From the NCBI RefSeq assembly GCF_042651425.1, contig NZ_JBHSCW010000010.1, positions 62,001-126,000 on the forward strand: a DNA stretch of 64,000 nt. Reading direction: 5' to 3'. The stretch's first letter is position 1; every line of letters begins with the position of its first letter. A program made the position numbers and the translations under genes. Shown in pieces: positions 17,890 to 26,346 of the stretch. The notes beneath the pieces were generated by a model. That model did not search any database. It saw only the letters and a list, made by a program, of their open reading frames with translations, and had not been told where the DNA came from. The stretch is from Fodinicurvata halophila. Its GTDB lineage: Bacteria > Pseudomonadota > Alphaproteobacteria > Kiloniellales > DSM-21159.

Positions 17890-18729
17890 ATGAACAACAC
17901 GACGACGCTGATGTCCGGCAAACGCGGCCTGATCATGGGAGTGGCCAACGACCGTTCCATCGCCTGGGGAATTGCCCAGGCCCTGGCTGCCCAGGGCGCG
18001 GAACTGGCCTTTACCTATCAGGGCGATGCACTGGAGAAACGCGTGCGTCCGCTGGCCGAATCCCTCGGCAGTTCCCTGGTGATGTCCTGCGACGTCAGCG
18101 ACGATGCCTCCATCGATGCCACCTTCGAGGAGCTGGGCAAGAGCTGGGAGAGCCTGGACTTCGTCGTTCATGCCATTGCCTGGGCCAATCGCGACGAACT
18201 CAAGGGGCTGTATCTCAACACCACGCGCGACAACTTCGTGCGCTGCATGGACATCTCCTGCTATTCCTTCACCGCCGTAGCCCAGCGTGCCGTACCGATG
18301 ATGCGCGAAGGCGGCAGCCTGTTGACTCTGAGCTACTACGGGGCGGAGCGGGTCATGCCGCACTACAACGTCATGGGTGTCGCCAAAGCCGCGCTCGAGG
18401 CCAGCGTGCGTTACATGTCGGCCGACCTGGGGAACGAGAACATACGTGTCAACGCGATCTCCGCCGGTCCGATCCGCACCCTGGCCGCGTCGGGAATCGG
18501 GGACTTCCGCTATATCCTCAAGTGGAACGAATACAATTCACCGCTGCGGCGCAATGTGACCCTGGACCAGGTGGGCAGCTCCGCGCTCTATCTGCTCTCG
18601 GATCTCTCCTCCGGCGTGACCGGAGAGGTTCACCATGTGGACTCCGGCTATCACACCGTCGGCATGATGGCCGTCGATGCAGCGCCGCAGATCCGCGAAC
18701 TGCTCGAAGGCTTCAAGCACGAAGAATGA
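17890..18729 (+). CDS. fabI: Enoyl-[acyl-carrier-protein] reductase (NADH), FabI type
   Basis: FabI catalyses the last reduction of each fatty-acid elongation cycle. The product is 279 aa from ATG 17890. It has the SDR-like nucleotide site GKRGLIMGVANDRSIAWGIA and the catalytic Y-x6-K as YYGAERVMPHYNVMGVAKAA near residues 155-174. The C-terminus DVSS-type GEVHHVDSGYH is typical. The frame is open 270 bases upstream but that segment is not FabI-like. aroC follows after 33 bases and the two may share a transcript. Confidence 0.96.
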   Translation: MNNTTTLMSGKRGLIMGVANDRSIAWGIAQALAAQGAELAFTYQGDALEKRVRPLAESLGSSLVMSCDVSDDASIDATFEELGKSWESLDFVVHAIAWANRDELKGLYLNTTRDNFVRCMDISCYSFTAVAQRAVPMMREGGSLLTLSYYGAERVMPHYNVMGVAKAALEASVRYMSADLGNENIRVNAISAGPIRTLAASGIGDFRYILKWNEYNSPLRRNVTLDQVGSSALYLLSDLSSGVTGEVHHVDSGYHTVGMMAVDAAPQIRELLEGFKHEE

Positions 18730-18762
18730 CACGGCTTCGGCACAGGCAGGGACTGTAGGGCG

Positions 18763-19848
18763 ATGCCGGGAAACAGCTTCGGGCAATCCTTTCGCTTTAC
18801 CACCTGGGGGGAAAGCCATGGCTCTGCCATCGGCTGCGTGATCGACGGGGTTCCGCCCCGCATTCCCCTGTCAGAGGCAGACATCCAGCCCTATCTCGAC
18901 CGGCGCCGGCCGGGCCAGTCGCGCTATACCACCCAGCGCCAGGAAAGCGATACGGTGCGCCTCCTTTCCGGTGTGTTCGAGGGTGAGACGACGGGCACGC
19001 CGATTGCCTTGCACATCGAGAACCAGGACCAGCGCTCCAAGGACTACGGCGACATCAAGGACAAGTTCCGTCCGGGGCATGCCGACTATACCTATTGGCA
19101 GAAGTATGGCATCCGCGATTACCGGGGCGGCGGGCGATCCAGCGCGCGCGAGACGGCCATGCGGGTGGCCGCCGGCGCCGTGGCGCGGCGTGTCATCGCC
19201 CATCTTCTGGGGAGCGAGCAGGTCGCCATCCGCGGGGCCCTGGTGCAGATGGGCACGGACAGCGTCGACCGCCTGCGCTGGGACTGGGCCGAGGTGGACC
19301 GCAACGCCTTCTTCGGACCCGATGCCGCCATGGCCGAGGTCTGGGCGGCACGCCTGGACGAGGCACGCAAGAACGGTTCCTCTCTGGGGGCCGTGGTCGA
19401 AGTGGTGGCCCAGGGGCTGCCGGCCGGCCTGGGTGAGCCGGTCTACGACAAGCTGGATGCCGATCTGGCCAAGGCGATGATGTCGATCAACGCCGTCAAG
19501 GGGGTCGAAATCGGAGAGGGCTTTGCCGCGGCCGCACTGAGCGGCGAGGAGAACGCCGACGAGATGCGCATGGAAGGCGACGAGGTCACCTTCCTGTCCA
19601 ACCGGGCCGGCGGCGTCCTCGGCGGGCTGTCCACCGGTCAGGACCTCGTCGTGCGCTTCGCCGTGAAGCCGACCTCCTCGATCCTCTCGCCGCGGCGCAC
19701 CGTGGACCGCTTCGGTCAGGAGACGGAGATCGTCACCAAGGGCCGGCACGATCCCTGCGTGGGCATCCGCGCTGTCCCGGTGGGGGAGGCGATGATGGCC
19801 CTGGTCCTGGCCGACCACCTGCTGCGCCACCGAGGGCAGGTTGGCTGA
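18763..19848 (+). CDS. aroC: Chorismate synthase
   Basis: AroC converts 5-enolpyruvylshikimate-3-phosphate to chorismate using reduced FMN, the last common step of aromatic synthesis. The 361 aa protein has the three signature regions: GESHGSAIGCVIDGVPP at residues 17-33, the central DYRGGGRSSARETAMRVAAG, and RHDPCVGIRAVPVGEAM near the C-terminus. Length is normal. It follows fabI and its stop codon overlaps the TTG start of the GNAT gene. Confidence 0.97.
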   Translation: MPGNSFGQSFRFTTWGESHGSAIGCVIDGVPPRIPLSEADIQPYLDRRRPGQSRYTTQRQESDTVRLLSGVFEGETTGTPIALHIENQDQRSKDYGDIKDKFRPGHADYTYWQKYGIRDYRGGGRSSARETAMRVAAGAVARRVIAHLLGSEQVAIRGALVQMGTDSVDRLRWDWAEVDRNAFFGPDAAMAEVWAARLDEARKNGSSLGAVVEVVAQGLPAGLGEPVYDKLDADLAKAMMSINAVKGVEIGEGFAAAALSGEENADEMRMEGDEVTFLSNRAGGVLGGLSTGQDLVVRFAVKPTSSILSPRRTVDRFGQETEIVTKGRHDPCVGIRAVPVGEAMMALVLADHLLRHRGQVG

Positions 19849-20359
19849 TCACGTCATTCGGACGGCCGAGGCCGAGGATGTCGGGCGCCTGGCGCGCCTG
19901 CTCCAGGAAACCTATGCCTTCTATGGAGAGAAGGCACCGGTGGCCGAAGACCTGCTGATCGAACGGCTGCAACGTTATCTCGGGGCCAATCCCGGTTTCG
20001 AGGCCCTGATCGCCGAACAGGACGGACGGGACCTGGGCTATGCCATCTATGCACCGGTCTTCTGGACCAGCGATTGCCAGCTTTCGCTGTTCCTGAAGGA
20101 ACTCTATCTGGTCGAAGACGCACGGCGCTGCGGTATCGGCCGCGACTTCATGGTGGAGCTGGCCTCCATCGCGCTGGAACGCGGCTGGTCGCGCATGATC
20201 TGGACGGTGGATCGGCACAACCACAAGGCCCGGCGATTCTATGACTCCCTGGAGGGAACGCAGGCGCTGGACAAGGTGGTCTACCTGCAGAGCGACAGCG
20301 TCATGAAACGCCTGGCGACTGCCGGCGGCTCTCGATTTCCCTACAGTTTCCGGGTGTGA
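19841..20359 (+). CDS. GNAT-family N-acetyltransferase
   Basis: The 172 aa protein starts at TTG 19841, eight bases inside the end of aroC. It has the GNAT acetyl-CoA motif A (ARRCGIGRDFMVELASIALERG, where RxxGIG contacts the pyrophosphate) and a motif B with H-N-H-KARRFYDSLEGT. The preceding beta strand LFLKELYLVEDA is also typical. The substrate is unknown; the shape resembles diamine/aminoglycoside-type GNATs. Translation is probably coupled to aroC. Confidence 0.86.
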   Translation: MADHVIRTAEAEDVGRLARLLQETYAFYGEKAPVAEDLLIERLQRYLGANPGFEALIAEQDGRDLGYAIYAPVFWTSDCQLSLFLKELYLVEDARRCGIGRDFMVELASIALERGWSRMIWTVDRHNHKARRFYDSLEGTQALDKVVYLQSDSVMKRLATAGGSRFPYSFRV

Positions 20360-20369
20360 TCGGCGGCAT

Positions 20370-20738
20370 CTACTTCACCAGAAGGCTCTTCACCTTCTCC
20401 AGGAAGGCCGAGGGCCGGAAGGGCTTGTGGAGGATGTCATCCGCACCCAAGGCCTGGGCGGCCGGCAGATAATTCTGGCTGACGGCCCGGCCACCGCCCG
20501 AGATGGCGAGAATCTTCAAGCCGGGATTGGCGCTGCGGACGTTGCGCACGACCTCGAGCCCGTCTGAATTGGGCATCATCAGGTCGGTCACCACCAGGTC
20601 CAGCGTCATGATAAGATCGCGCTCCTCGCTGCGGCGTCCATCGGTGGAGGTGATCACGTCGTGACCCTCGTGCTCCAGAACATCGGCCATCAGGCGCAAC
20701 AGGGCTTCCTCGTCGTCCAATAGCAGGATGCGAGCCAT
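20370..20738 (-). CDS. Stand-alone receiver-domain response regulator
   Basis: The protein is 122 aa and consists only of a REC domain: acidic pair LDDEEALL at residues 7-9, phospho-acceptor Asp in LVVTDLMMPNSDG, the switch Ser/Thr in ILAISGGG and Lys in ILHKPFRP. It contains a short extra charged segment before the phospho-Asp strand (GRRSEERDLIMT). With no output domain it should act by protein contact, CheY-like, or in a phosphorelay. No kinase is adjacent. It lies downstream of the S49 peptidase on the same strand but 172 bases apart, so it probably has its own promoter. Confidence 0.9.
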   Translation of the reverse strand: MARILLLDDEEALLRLMADVLEHEGHDVITSTDGRRSEERDLIMTLDLVVTDLMMPNSDGLEVVRNVRSANPGLKILAISGGGRAVSQNYLPAAQALGADDILHKPFRPSAFLEKVKSLLVK

Positions 20739-20910
20739 ACGCGTTGTCTTCCTTTGCTACTCTTTATCAGTGCTACGGGCCAGAACTGTCGCTGGCAGGG
20801 TAAAGGCGGCGTTAACGCCACTGGACATCGAACTATGTCATTCTGGATGAAAAGCAAATGGCCTGTCGTGGCGGCAGTTGCAAGTGCCCGCGGTGCCCAG
20901 CTTGCGAAGT

Positions 20911-21774
20911 CTACAACCCGTACCGGCTCCACAGGGCACGACTCTCGGCCGCATCCAGCAGGCCATGGGCGAGTTCGGCACTGTCCGGAAAGGCGCTCTG
21001 GGATTTCAGGCGCCGGCGCAGCCAGGAGTCCTGCTGCTGGAGACCGCGCAGGCGGACCTTGTCGCCGAAGCGCCTGCGCAGTTCGCCACGCGCTTCGGCA
21101 ATGCCGTCGACCAGGCCAAGGCCCACGGCACGCTTGCCTGTCCAGAAGGCGCCTGTGAACAGCTCGTCTTCCGAGGCCTTGAGCCGCCCTACCCTCTGAC
21201 GGCGTACCTCGTCCTTGAAGCTCTCGTGCAGCTCGTCAAGGATGCCGCGCAGGTGTTCCACGTCTTCGCTCTTCCGCGGTTCGAAGGGATCCAGCATATT
21301 CTTGTTGTTGCCGGCGGTCTCCACACGGCGTTCGACGCCGATCTTCTGCAGCATCTCCGGGAAACCGAAGCCCTGGGAGACCACACCGATGGAGCCGACG
21401 ATGGAGCTCTCATTGACGTAGATCTGCTCGGCCGCACAGGCCAGCCAGTAGCCGCCGGAGGCAGCCACATCCTCGACGAAAGCCAGGACCGGGACCTTCT
21501 TTTCACGAGAGAGGTCGCGGATGCGCTGGGCAATCAAGGCGGACTGCACCGGCGAGCCGCCCGGCGAATTGATGATCAGGGCGACCGCCTCCAGCCTCTT
21601 CAGAGAAAAGGTCTTCTCCAGAGTGGGAGCCAAGCTTTCCAGGGTCATCCCGCTGCGCATCGGGCCGGCCGAACCGATGATGCCGCGCAGACGAATCACG
21701 CCGACCAAGGGGGGTGGATGGCGCAGGGACTTGATGGGGATGTAGTTGCGCAGGCGTTGCGGCAGGACGGTCAT
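20911..21774 (-). CDS. S49-family peptidase (SppA/SohB-like)
   Basis: A 287 aa short-form S49 peptidase. The core begins IRLRGIIGS, then ALIINSPGGSPVQSALIAQR and the nucleophile region FVEDVAASGGYWLACAAEQI (Ser in ASGGYW), followed by IVGSIGVVSQGFGFPEML. There is no evident N-terminal membrane segment, so it may act at the inner face of the membrane or in the cytoplasm, unlike classical SppA. The start ATG at 21774 directly abuts the stop of the amidohydrolase gene (TGAATG), consistent with one minus-strand operon from the DUF2007 gene downward. Confidence 0.9.
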   Translation of the reverse strand: MTVLPQRLRNYIPIKSLRHPPPLVGVIRLRGIIGSAGPMRSGMTLESLAPTLEKTFSLKRLEAVALIINSPGGSPVQSALIAQRIRDLSREKKVPVLAFVEDVAASGGYWLACAAEQIYVNESSIVGSIGVVSQGFGFPEMLQKIGVERRVETAGNNKNMLDPFEPRKSEDVEHLRGILDELHESFKDEVRRQRVGRLKASEDELFTGAFWTGKRAVGLGLVDGIAEARGELRRRFGDKVRLRGLQQQDSWLRRRLKSQSAFPDSAELAHGLLDAAESRALWSRYGL

Positions 21775-22806
21775 TCAGGCGGCCTCCTCGAAGCCGGTCA
21801 GCAGATTTACGGTGTTGATGCCGATTTCCTCGACGGCGTAGCCGCCCTCCATGACGAACAGGGTCGGACGGTTCAGGCCCGCCAGGGCCCGGCCGATATG
21901 GAAATAGTCGTCGCTTTCGAGCCTGAAGCCGGATATGGGGTCATCCTTGAAGGTGTCCACCCCGAGCGAGATGACGACTGCATCGGGCGCAAAGGCATCC
22001 AGACGGGCCAGGGCCCGCTCGAAGGCCTCTCTCCAGGCGTCGAAGCCGCTGCCCCAGGGCAGTGGGTAGTTGGCGTTGAACCCCTCGCCCTGACCGGTCC
22101 CGATCTCGTCGGCGTAGCCCAGGAAGAAGGGAAAGTTCTCGCGCGGGTCGCCGTGGACGGAGGCAAAGAAAACGTCGCTGCGATCGTAGAAGATTGCCTG
22201 GGTGCCGTTGCCGTGGTGGTAGTCCACGTCGAAGACGGCCACGCGCTCAGCGCCGCCGTCGCGCAGCGCCTGCGCGGCGATGGCCGCGTTGTTGAGGAAA
22301 CAGTAGCCGCCGTAGTAGTCGGCGGCGGCGTGGTGGCCCGGCGGGCGGCAGAGCGCGAACACGGCCTGATGACCTTCGCCGATCAGGCGCTCCTGGCCGC
22401 TGAGTGCCACGCAGGCCGAGCCGTAGACGGCGGGCCAGGTGCCGGCGGTGATCGGCGTGCCGGCATCGAAGGAGTAGTAGCTCAGCCGGCCCATGATGGA
22501 CTGCGGGATCACATCGCGCAGGCCGCGGATCGACCAGGCCAGCGGCAGGGCATCGTGGCTGCGCCCGTCGGCGGACCACTCGGTCCAGGCGGATTTCAGG
22601 AAATCCACGTAATCGCTGTCGTGTGCCCGGGTGAGAGCCTCCAGGGGCCACTCGCGCGGAGCCTCTACGGGTCCCAGAGCGCGCCTCCTGACCTGGTCCA
22701 GGATCAGATCGGCACGGCGCGGCATCTCGTAACAGGGCTTCAGCTGGCCGTCGACCAGTTCGGATTGCCCGTCCTGGAGGCGGTGGCTGTCGCTGTAGAT
22801 CGTCAG
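21775..22806 (-). CDS. Histone deacetylase-fold acetylpolyamine amidohydrolase-like enzyme, non-AUG start
   Basis: About 343 aa. The family features are complete: an N-terminal IYSDSHRLQDGQSELVDG, the His pair in RPPGHHAAADYYGGYCFLNN, the metal ligands in DVDYHHGNGTQAIFY, DAVVISLGVDTFKDDP, and FVMEGGYAVEEIG. Such enzymes remove acetyl groups from acetylpolyamines or related amides with Zn2+. No ATG, GTG or TTG lies near the expected N-terminus. The best start is CTG 22806, which overlaps the nitrilase stop as CTGA, or ATT 22809. The next ATG would delete about 30 conserved residues. Coupling to the nitrilase suggests a polyamine or amide catabolic unit. Confidence 0.85.
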   Translation of the reverse strand: MTIYSDSHRLQDGQSELVDGQLKPCYEMPRRADLILDQVRRRALGPVEAPREWPLEALTRAHDSDYVDFLKSAWTEWSADGRSHDALPLAWSIRGLRDVIPQSIMGRLSYYSFDAGTPITAGTWPAVYGSACVALSGQERLIGEGHQAVFALCRPPGHHAAADYYGGYCFLNNAAIAAQALRDGGAERVAVFDVDYHHGNGTQAIFYDRSDVFFASVHGDPRENFPFFLGYADEIGTGQGEGFNANYPLPWGSGFDAWREAFERALARLDAFAPDAVVISLGVDTFKDDPISGFRLESDDYFHIGRALAGLNRPTLFVMEGGYAVEEIGINTVNLLTGFEEAA

Positions 22807-23735
22807 AATGGCTCGGTCTCCTCGGATAGCTCGATGTGGCGTGCCGACCAGGGGCCGGGCCAGACCTCGGCCCCGCCCCGGCGCAGTGTGCGCAGGCGTT
22901 CTATCGGAATATCGACGCTCAGAACAGGGCCTTCGTCGTCGCAGCTGTCCAGGGCTGGCAGGAAGCCACCATTGCCGTCGCTGCCCAGAGCGCTTTCGCA
23001 GGGCAGGAAGAGGGCCGCGCCGGCATGATAGCCCTCGCGCGGCCGGCCTGTCGCCGCCGCGCCGATCACGCCCACGGCCGCGACGGCGGTCATGGACTCG
23101 ACAGCCCTGGCCCGGGCGCAGTGGAAGACGCGGTGATAGCCCGAGGGACGGCTGGTCTGGGAGGGCACCAGGATCAGATCCGGCTGCAGGGCCGAGACGT
23201 GAGCGGCCAGGTCCGGCAGCTCGCAGTCCAGGCAGATCAGGATGACCAGGCGCAGGCCGCGCCAGTGGATGAGCGTCAACCTGCGGGCCGGCGACAGTTG
23301 CCAGTCGTCGGGGTCCTGCTCGCCCGGCGTCAGGCAGAGCTTGTCCTGATGGAAGACAGACCCGTCGGGCAGGCAGAGCCAGGCCCGATTGACGAAGGGA
23401 ACTTCGCCGTGCGCCGCCTGCGGATCCCGTACTGGCATACTGCCGGGCAGAATGGCCATCCCGTGACGTATCGCCAGTTCGGCCGCAATCTCTCGGGCGT
23501 ATGGGGCCTGCTCGGCCATCCAGGCGATCTCCCCGGTGGGCGGCAGTCCCGGCGGCGCAAAGGACAGCCATTGTTCGCAGGCATACTCCGGCAGGACCAG
23601 AAGTTCGGCACCCTGCTCCTTCACCGTCACGACCTGCCGTTCGAGCAGATCCCCCCAATCCTCGAGGCTGGACGATGCCCGGCCCAGGTTCACGACCCAG
23701 AGCGCGATGCGCAGGTCTGCTGGCACCTCTGTCAT
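22803..23735 (-). CDS. Nitrilase-superfamily carbon-nitrogen hydrolase
   Basis: The 310 aa protein carries the Glu-Lys-Cys triad: Glu in LLVLPEYACEQW (about residue 48), Lys in VFHQDKLCLTPGE and Cys in LVILICLDCELPDLAA (about residue 172). The family hydrolyses non-peptide C-N bonds such as amides, N-carbamoyl amines and nitriles. The next gene is an acetylpolyamine amidohydrolase-like enzyme translated from an overlapping start. A role in polyamine breakdown, such as N-carbamoylputrescine amidase, is therefore possible but not shown by the sequence. It lies 13 bases downstream of the TrmN6-like gene. Confidence 0.88.
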   Translation of the reverse strand: MTEVPADLRIALWVVNLGRASSSLEDWGDLLERQVVTVKEQGAELLVLPEYACEQWLSFAPPGLPPTGEIAWMAEQAPYAREIAAELAIRHGMAILPGSMPVRDPQAAHGEVPFVNRAWLCLPDGSVFHQDKLCLTPGEQDPDDWQLSPARRLTLIHWRGLRLVILICLDCELPDLAAHVSALQPDLILVPSQTSRPSGYHRVFHCARARAVESMTAVAAVGVIGAAATGRPREGYHAGAALFLPCESALGSDGNGGFLPALDSCDDEGPVLSVDIPIERLRTLRRGGAEVWPGPWSARHIELSEETEPF

Positions 23736-23748
23736 GGTGGGAGGTCCT

Positions 23749-24537
23749 TCAATCCAGTGTCACTGCACCGGCATGGCGCAGGATGGCTTCGGCATCCGCA
23801 GTGAAATGCTGCTCCGGCCCGTGAAGTTCAAGACCGGGGAGCAGGCGGGTCGGGGCGCGGCTGCCGGGACGCGCACGCAGCAGAACGCGCCGTGCCGGTC
23901 GGCCCCGGCCTGGCCAGAGGGGGTGGATGGTGATGTCGCCGCAGCGTTCGCGCAGCCCGGAGAGCAGGTCATGCAGGCGGTCGGCACGGTGGATCAGAGT
24001 GAGGTATCCGCCGGGGCGCAGGCAGTAGAAAGCGGCATTCAGCCAGTCCCAGAGATCGCCGTCTTCCTCCTGGTGTGCCCGGGCCTTGCCGGCATGTGGC
24101 GAGGCCGACGAGGTGCCCGCGGCCTGATAGGGCGGATTGGTCATGACCAGATCGAACCTGGCGTGCTGTTCGATATCCCGGCAAAGGCCATCGCGACAGA
24201 CCACCCGGAAGCGATCGCTGCAGTCGTTGAGCGCGGCATTCTGCCGGGCCAGTTCGACCATGTCGGGCTGGATATCCCAGCCGGTTATCCGGCATTCCGG
24301 GACGCGGGCCAACAGGCAGAGAGCCGCCGCGCCGACACCGCAGCCCAGGTCCAGCACCTCCGACCCGCTGACGGCGGGCGTGGCGGCGGCCAGGAAGACG
24401 GGATCGATCGCCACGCGATAGCCCGCAAGGGGCTGCTGCAGCCGAACCCGTCCGTCCAGCAGGCCGCTTTCTCCTGTCTCGATCTCGGTTCGTGTCTCGG
24501 GATCCAACTCGGGGCCGTGAAGAACGTCGCCTGTCAT
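23749..24537 (-). CDS. TrmN6-like tRNA1(Val) adenine-N6 methyltransferase
   Basis: The 262 aa Rossmann methyltransferase has the SAM loop VLDLGCGVGAAALCLLARVP and the catalytic NPPY in DLVMTNPPYQAAGTSS, which specifies amino-methylation of adenine or guanine. The N-terminal part (GLLDGRVRLQQPLAGYRVAIDPVFLAAA) matches the tRNA1(Val) A37 N6-methyltransferase group. Orthologues beside a DUF2007 gene and an octaprenyl synthase gene are common in alphaproteobacteria, and both are here. It may have another RNA target. Confidence 0.85.
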   Translation of the reverse strand: MTGDVLHGPELDPETRTEIETGESGLLDGRVRLQQPLAGYRVAIDPVFLAAATPAVSGSEVLDLGCGVGAAALCLLARVPECRITGWDIQPDMVELARQNAALNDCSDRFRVVCRDGLCRDIEQHARFDLVMTNPPYQAAGTSSASPHAGKARAHQEEDGDLWDWLNAAFYCLRPGGYLTLIHRADRLHDLLSGLRERCGDITIHPLWPGRGRPARRVLLRARPGSRAPTRLLPGLELHGPEQHFTADAEAILRHAGAVTLD

Positions 24538-24545
24538 CGTGGGCT

Positions 24546-24788
24546 CTACAGGTCGGTGGTCCCGTCCGACGCAGGTGGCGGTGGTTCCGCATCCGCTTCT
24601 GCAAGCAGGGCGCAGGCCCGCTCGTAGTCCTCGTCAATGACCATCAGTCGGCGCGTGATGGCCACCACCGAGCCCTCCAGCACCGAGGCATGGTTGTCGA
24701 AGGTCACAGCTTCGATCCCGGCATCGGCCAGCAAGGCCTGAACCCAGGACAGGCGCACAAGGTCATTGGTCCTTAACAGTTCGCGCAC
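24546..24788 (-). CDS. DUF2007-family small protein
   Basis: An 80 aa protein from GTG 24788, which has an AGGAGG ribosome site eight bases upstream; the longer frame from 24821 starts in an Arg-rich stretch and lacks a ribosome site. The sequence ELLRTNDLVRLSWVQALLADAGIEAVTFDNHASVLEGS is the DUF2007 (putative signal-transducing) fold, a small ferredoxin-like domain. Its function is unknown. It heads the minus-strand cluster with the TrmN6-like gene nine bases downstream, and is divergent from ispB. Confidence 0.8.
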   Translation of the reverse strand: MRELLRTNDLVRLSWVQALLADAGIEAVTFDNHASVLEGSVVAITRRLMVIDEDYERACALLAEADAEPPPPASDGTTDL

Positions 24789-24961
24789 GCGCTTCCTCCT
24801 GCGTAACCGTGTCCGGGGCACGCGACATGACAGCTGGAAACCGCCGGTTCCGCTTGACCGAGGCCTGTTGCTGCCTATTGTGCGGAGCCGTAAGCTTCTC
24901 TGCCCGGATCTCGGCTACGATGCGCGATCCGGAACGGCAGTGCAACCACGGGAGACAGCGA

Positions 24962-25987
24962 ATGGCCGATGCGGCCGATGCGAAGCAGACCCGGCAGGAC
25001 AGCGGCAAGGCGGGACTGGACTCCTTGTTGGCGCTGCTGGGCGACGACATGAAGCGCGTCAACGAGATCATCCTGGAGAAGATGCAGTCACCGGTCAGCC
25101 TGATCCCCCAGCTGGCCGGCCATATCGTTGGCGCCGGCGGCAAGCGCCTGCGCCCCCTGCTGGTCCTGGCCTCCGCCCGTCTCTGCGGGGCCGAGGGCGA
25201 GCGCCAGATGTCGCTGGCGGCCTGCGTCGAGTTCATCCATACGGCCACCTTGCTGCACGACGACGTGGTGGACGAAAGTGACCTGCGGCGCGGCCAGGCC
25301 ACCGCCAAGGCGCTCTGGGGCAACCAGGCCAGCGTGCTGGTGGGCGATTTCCTGTTCAGCCGCTCGTTCCAGCTGATGGTGTCCGACGGTTCACTGAAGG
25401 TTCTCAAGCTGCTCTCGGACACGGCGGCCACCCTGGCCCAGGGCGAAGTGCACCAGCTTATGACCGCCAACGACACCGAAACGGACGAGACGGCCTACCT
25501 GGAGGTGGTGCGTGCCAAGACGGCTTCGCTTTTTGCCGCCTCCTGCCAGGTCGGGGCCCAGGTTGCCGAGCGACCGGAGGCGGAGGAAGAGGCCCTGCGT
25601 CGGTTTGGCGAATCACTGGGCATGGCCTTCCAACTGGTGGACGACATTCTGGACTATACGGCGGAGGAAGACCCGAAGCTGGGCAAGTCGGTCGGCGACG
25701 ATTTCCGCGAGGGCAAGATCACCCTGCCGGTGATCCTGGCGTTCCAGCGCGGCGAGGAGGCGGAGAAGACCTTCTGGCGCCGTTGCCTGGAGGACCAGGA
25801 CCTGCGCGACGGGGATCTGGAGCACGCTCTGGGCCTGCTGGCCCTCCACAATGCCCTGGAGGACGCCAAGACGCGGGCCTTCGCCTATGCCGAGGATGCC
25901 CGGGCCGCGCTGGCGGTCTTCCCCGAGGGCGAGATCAGGAGCGCCCTGCTGGAAAGCGTCGATTTCTGCGTGGAACGGCTTTACTGA
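24962..25987 (+). CDS. ispB: Long-chain polyprenyl diphosphate synthase (octaprenyl type)
   Basis: The 341 aa all-helical trans-prenyltransferase starts at ATG 24962 after a GGGAGA ribosome site. It has GGKRLRPLLVLASARLCG, the first Asp-rich motif LLHDDVVDESDLRRG (DDxxD) near residues 99-103 and the second, FQLVDDILDYTAEE. It makes the polyprenyl tail of ubiquinone from IPP and FPP/GGPP. Exact chain length cannot be told from the sequence, so octaprenyl is by family and ddsA/sdsB-type decaprenyl is possible. A strong terminator follows. Confidence 0.92.
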   Translation: MADAADAKQTRQDSGKAGLDSLLALLGDDMKRVNEIILEKMQSPVSLIPQLAGHIVGAGGKRLRPLLVLASARLCGAEGERQMSLAACVEFIHTATLLHDDVVDESDLRRGQATAKALWGNQASVLVGDFLFSRSFQLMVSDGSLKVLKLLSDTAATLAQGEVHQLMTANDTETDETAYLEVVRAKTASLFAASCQVGAQVAERPEAEEEALRRFGESLGMAFQLVDDILDYTAEEDPKLGKSVGDDFREGKITLPVILAFQRGEEAEKTFWRRCLEDQDLRDGDLEHALGLLALHNALEDAKTRAFAYAEDARAALAVFPEGEIRSALLESVDFCVERLY

Positions 25988-26020
25988 GGCAGGGTGTCGG
26001 CCAACTTCCGGAAACAAAAA

Positions 26021-26046
26021 AAGCCTGTCGGATGCGACAGGCTTTT
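26021..26046 (+). terminator. Rho-independent terminator of ispB
   Basis: AAGCCTGTCG and CGACAGGCTT form a perfect 10-bp stem with a GATG loop, ending in TTTT. An A-run precedes it, so it could also stop transcripts arriving from the tRNA side. Confidence 0.85.
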
Positions 26047-26060
26047 CGTCCTGGATTTTC

Positions 26061-26137
26061 TGGTCGGGGAGAGAGGATTTGAACCTCCGGCCCCCACGTC
26101 CCGAACGTGGTGCTCTACCAGGCTGAGCTACTCCCCG
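26061..26137 (-). tRNA. tRNA-Pro(CGG)
   Basis: A 77-nt cloverleaf on the minus strand with the CCA end encoded (TGG at 26061-26063). The acceptor stem pairs CGGGGAG with CTCCCCG. The anticodon stem CCACG/CGTGG closes loop TTCGGGA, giving anticodon CGG for codon CCG. The T-loop reads GGTTCAAATCC. It is convergent with the ispB terminator. Confidence 0.95.
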
Positions 26138-26280
26138 GATGCGCGCGGGTTATAGCCTTTCGCCGCGCGCGATGCAATGGACAACCTGCACAGCGACTGA
26201 CCTCCGCTTACGGTGAATAGCGAATGTAGGGAAGGTGCGCCTTTGCAGACTGGATTGGGCCCAGGGAAAAGCCGGTACCA

Positions 26281-26321
26281 GCATCCTTCGAGACGCTGCC
26301 TTCGGCAGCCCTCAGGATGAG
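26281..26321 (+). repeat. Palindromic interspersed repeat, copy A1
   Basis: The element runs GCATCCTTCGAGAC, a hairpin core (GCTGCCTTCGGCAGC), then CCTCAGGATGAG. Outer arms are imperfectly self-complementary. It is one of four related elements in the window and forms an inverted pair with A2 some 25 bases away. The 294 bases between tRNA-Pro and the next gene hold only this pair. Confidence 0.75.
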
Positions 26322-26346
26322 AACCTTTTTTGTTCAATAACTTGAC

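Noticed and set aside
20824..21158. Small plus-strand frame with CKCPRCPAC-like cysteines near 20880 that suggested a metal-binding peptide
   Set aside because: The Cys-rich start lies in the gap, but the rest is antisense to the S49 peptidase and no ribosome site precedes it.
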